Below, in pieces: positions 5,711 through 6,827 of a DNA stretch of 6,827 nucleotides. The stretch covers positions 1 to 6,827 of the forward strand of contig SYFI01000165.1 of assembly GCA_005800465.1 (NCBI GenBank), written 5' to 3'. The notes under the pieces are model-generated. The model made no database searches. It saw only the letters and a program-made list of their open reading frames with translations, and was not told where the DNA came from. Positions within the stretch are counted from its first letter, which is position 1. Every line of letters begins with the position of its first letter. The stretch comes from Actinomycetota bacterium. Lineage in GTDB: Bacteria; Actinomycetota; Thermoleophilia; Miltoncostaeales; Miltoncostaeaceae. Both the position numbers and the translations under genes were made by a program.

Positions 5711-6195
5711 CCGGTGTTTCCCCCTGCCAGCAGACGTTGCAGGCGTCTGGTCTCGGCGAGGGCATTCACCTGGCGCCTGTCGGCTTCGCTCCAGTGGCCA
5801 CGGCCCAGGCGTTCCTCGCGACCCTCACGCGCCTCGATCCAGCGTTCATACGACTGGATAAGGCCATTGACGGCATCGGCGAGTTCGATTCCCTGCGGCG
5901 TGGCCTCGAACGGGCCGCCGTCCACGGTGAGTCCGGCGTCGGGGCGCCACGCCAACTCCTCGTGATCGGACCCCACCACGCGAAGCGCATCAGGACCAAC
6001 CCGCACCTGAACGCCGTGCCATTCCCGCTTGAGCACATTGTTCTCGAGGGCCGGACGGAACCCGAACGCGCGCAGGCGCCGCCGCTCCTGCGGCGAACTC
6101 CACACCTGATGGGTGGCATCGAGAAGCGGCACCAGACGCTCCGTGATAGCTATCGCCGGTGACGGCGTCATCGTATCATCGGGGTCCGTGGGCAC
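5692..6195 (-). CDS. Conserved-looking hypothetical protein, minus strand
   Basis: I do not recognise a family. The minus-strand frame encodes up to 167 residues from GTG 6195, or 159 from ATG 6171; neither has a convincing SD. The sequence looks like a real protein: a helical N-terminal part (ITERLVPLLDATHQVW), a mixed central part with alternating strands (GVQVRVGPDALRVVGSDHEE, then LAWRPDAGLTVDGGPFEATP), and a long charged helical C-terminal half with Trp and Tyr (QSYERWIEAREGREERL, then SEADRRQVNALAETRRLQRL). No signal peptide or membrane segment is visible. The gene points away from rpoB and toward the peptidase group, and ends inside the shared hairpin. Its opposite orientation inside the rplL-rpoB interval argues against continuous transcription across that interval. 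The plus-strand frame over the same bases (5737-6162) is less protein-like. Confidence 0.65.
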   Translation of the reverse strand: MPTDPDDTMTPSPAIAITERLVPLLDATHQVWSSPQERRRLRAFGFRPALENNVLKREWHGVQVRVGPDALRVVGSDHEELAWRPDAGLTVDGGPFEATPQGIELADAVNGLIQSYERWIEAREGREERLGRGHWSEADRRQVNALAETRRLQRLLAGGNTGRTRRG

Positions 6196-6202
6196 GCCTC
6201 TG

Positions 6203-6208
6203 AGTATG
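6203..6208 (-). promoter_or_regulatory. Weak -10 candidate for the minus-strand gene
   Basis: Read on the minus strand, these bases are CATACT, four of six to TATAAT with the key A2 and T6 kept. Seven bases separate it from GTG 6195, so a transcript starting there would be leaderless. No -35 is evident. Low confidence. Confidence 0.2.
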
Positions 6209-6269
6209 TCGTGTGTGGCGGGCGCGTAGCGCGCGAAGCGGTTCTCGATGCGAAATCCCGTGGAATGTG

Positions 6270-6275
6270 TATGAT
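6270..6275 (+). promoter_or_regulatory. Candidate -10 element for rpoB
   Basis: TATGAT (6270-6275) matches the -10 consensus in five of six positions and stands out in this GC-rich gap. No good TTGAC-type -35 is seen 16-18 bases upstream. A start near 6282 would give rpoB a 5' leader of about 165 bases. A promoter is expected somewhere here because an opposing gene and two strong hairpins separate rpoB from rplL. Confidence 0.35.
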
Positions 6276-6281
6276 TCCCGT

Positions 6282-6448
6282 TCTGCCGTTGTCGCCCCTT
6301 TGCGCCTTTCGCCCGGTGCGGCGCCCTTCGGTGGCCGCGTCAATGTGCCCGCACTGCTAGCCGCCCACTCACACTGTGTGTTCGCGCCTATGGCGCGTGG
6401 CGACGCATATCCGTTCAACACCGAGCTCATGTCAGGAGGCCTCGCGAC
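6282..6448 (+). other. Probable rpoB 5' leader region
   Basis: The roughly 250 bases between the two divergent genes hold no convincing gene. The downstream part contains a small perfect hairpin, CGCGCC 6383-6388 with GGCGCG 6392-6397 (loop TAT). A GC-rich stretch at 6318-6338 contains a CTTCGG tetraloop-like core (6326-6331), but its stem is imperfect. The rpoB SD AGGAGG is at 6434-6439. Whether the leader regulates rpoB is not shown by the sequence. Confidence 0.4.
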
Positions 6449-6827
6449 TTGAGCACGCCCACCGCCGCTCGGGTTCGGCACAGCTTCTCCCAGATGGAGA
6501 AGTTCTTGCCGGTTCCCAATCTCATCGCGATTCAGCGAGCAAGTTTCGAGCAGTTCCTCAACGAGGGGCTGCGAGATACCGTCAACGACATCTCGCCGAT
6601 CCAGGACTTCACCGGAACACTCATGGTGGAGTTCGGTCCATACACGATCGGGGGTTGGGAGCCCGGGACGCCATTCTCGGAGATCTTCCCGAATAACCCC
6701 ATCAAGGAGTGCCGCGAGAAGGACATGACCTACGCGGCCCCGTTGACGATGAAGGTTTCATTCTTCAACAAGGAGACCGTCGAGATCCGCCGGCAGAACG
6801 TGTTCATGGTCGATCTTCCACTCATGA
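6449..6827 (+). CDS. rpoB: DNA-directed RNA polymerase subunit beta, N-terminal 126 residues (runs off window)
   Basis: RpoB forms much of the catalytic core and RNA exit path of RNA polymerase and is the rifampicin target. The start is TTG 6449, with AGGAGG at 6434-6439, nine bases upstream. The first ATG (6494) would remove the conserved R-x-S-F segment. Family hallmarks are RHSFSQMEKFLPVPNLIAIQ (10-29), SFEQFLNEGLRD (32-43), SPIQDFTG (49-56), ECREKDMTYAAPL (87-99) and the N-K-E-T-V-E-I-R-R-Q-N-V-F-M stretch. Between EFGPY and the E-C-R motif there are about 11 more residues than in E. coli RpoB, and the position after VFM, normally Gly, is Val121. The frame is open to the last base, with no sign of a break. 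Only the first tenth or so of the protein is present. Confidence 0.96.
   Translation, partial: MSTPTAARVRHSFSQMEKFLPVPNLIAIQRASFEQFLNEGLRDTVNDISPIQDFTGTLMVEFGPYTIGGWEPGTPFSEIFPNNPIKECREKDMTYAAPLTMKVSFFNKETVEIRRQNVFMVDLPLM

Noticed and set aside
5737..6162. Plus-strand open frame of 141 codons opposite the minus-strand hypothetical gene
   Set aside because: No SD, irregular composition, and the minus-strand product reads more like a folded protein. This pair is the least certain strand choice in the window.
6213..6452. Plus-strand open frame of 79 codons ending in a TTGA overlap with rpoB
   Set aside because: No SD, Arg/Ala/Ser-rich, and it spans the likely rpoB promoter and leader. The stop overlap with TTG 6449 is interesting but probably chance.
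6176..6481. Minus-strand open frame of 101 codons across the rpoB leader and start
   Set aside because: It overlaps the rpoB start and the likely promoter region, and has shadow-like composition.

Overview
The window is a high-GC bacterial chromosome segment built on the ribosomal-protein/RNA-polymerase cluster rplA - rplJ - rplL - rpoB. The L10, L12 and RpoB sequences, together with high GC, Shine-Dalgarno (SD) sites of the AGGAGG type and strong hairpins without U-tracts, suggest an actinomycetote. Deep-branching Thermoleophilia (Solirubrobacterales-like) looks most likely, but that is judged from memory of these proteins, not from a search.

Layout, left to right. (1) 1-290: the 3' end of rplA (L1). 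(2) 291-471: the L10 leader, with a closed three-way junction, further hairpins and a helix that can mask the rplJ SD. (3) rplJ (L10), which appears to start at CTG 472 and carries an unusual acidic Ala/Pro/Glu tail of about 86 residues containing a 72-bp tandem duplication. (4) rplL (L7/L12), followed by a perfect 17-bp hairpin that probably ends the ribosomal transcription unit. (5) 1740-5347: two tandem, translationally coupled, paralogous secreted subtilisin-like (S8) peptidases with C-terminal Ig-like domains. (6) A 74-residue unknown protein and a bidirectional hairpin. (7) A convergent minus-strand gene of unknown function (5692-6195). (8) A leader of about 250 bases, then the start of rpoB, cut by the window end.

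The ribosomal genes act together: L10 binds 23S rRNA with L11 and anchors L12 dimers to form the stalk that recruits translation factors. L10(L12)n normally represses its own mRNA through the leader, and the folding seen here fits that. In many bacteria rpoB is reached by read-through past rplL. Here about 4.8 kb of unrelated genes, two strong hairpins and an opposing gene lie between them, so rpoB probably has its own promoter.

The most notable content is the insertion of a two-gene secreted-protease cassette into the rplL-rpoB interval. One paralogue has a propeptide-like segment and a changed residue in the serine motif; the other has no propeptide. Also notable are the CTG start and SD-masking leader of rplJ, the duplicated acidic L10 tail, and two oddities in the RpoB N-terminus. 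I saw no tRNA, rRNA, CRISPR array, transposase or phage gene.
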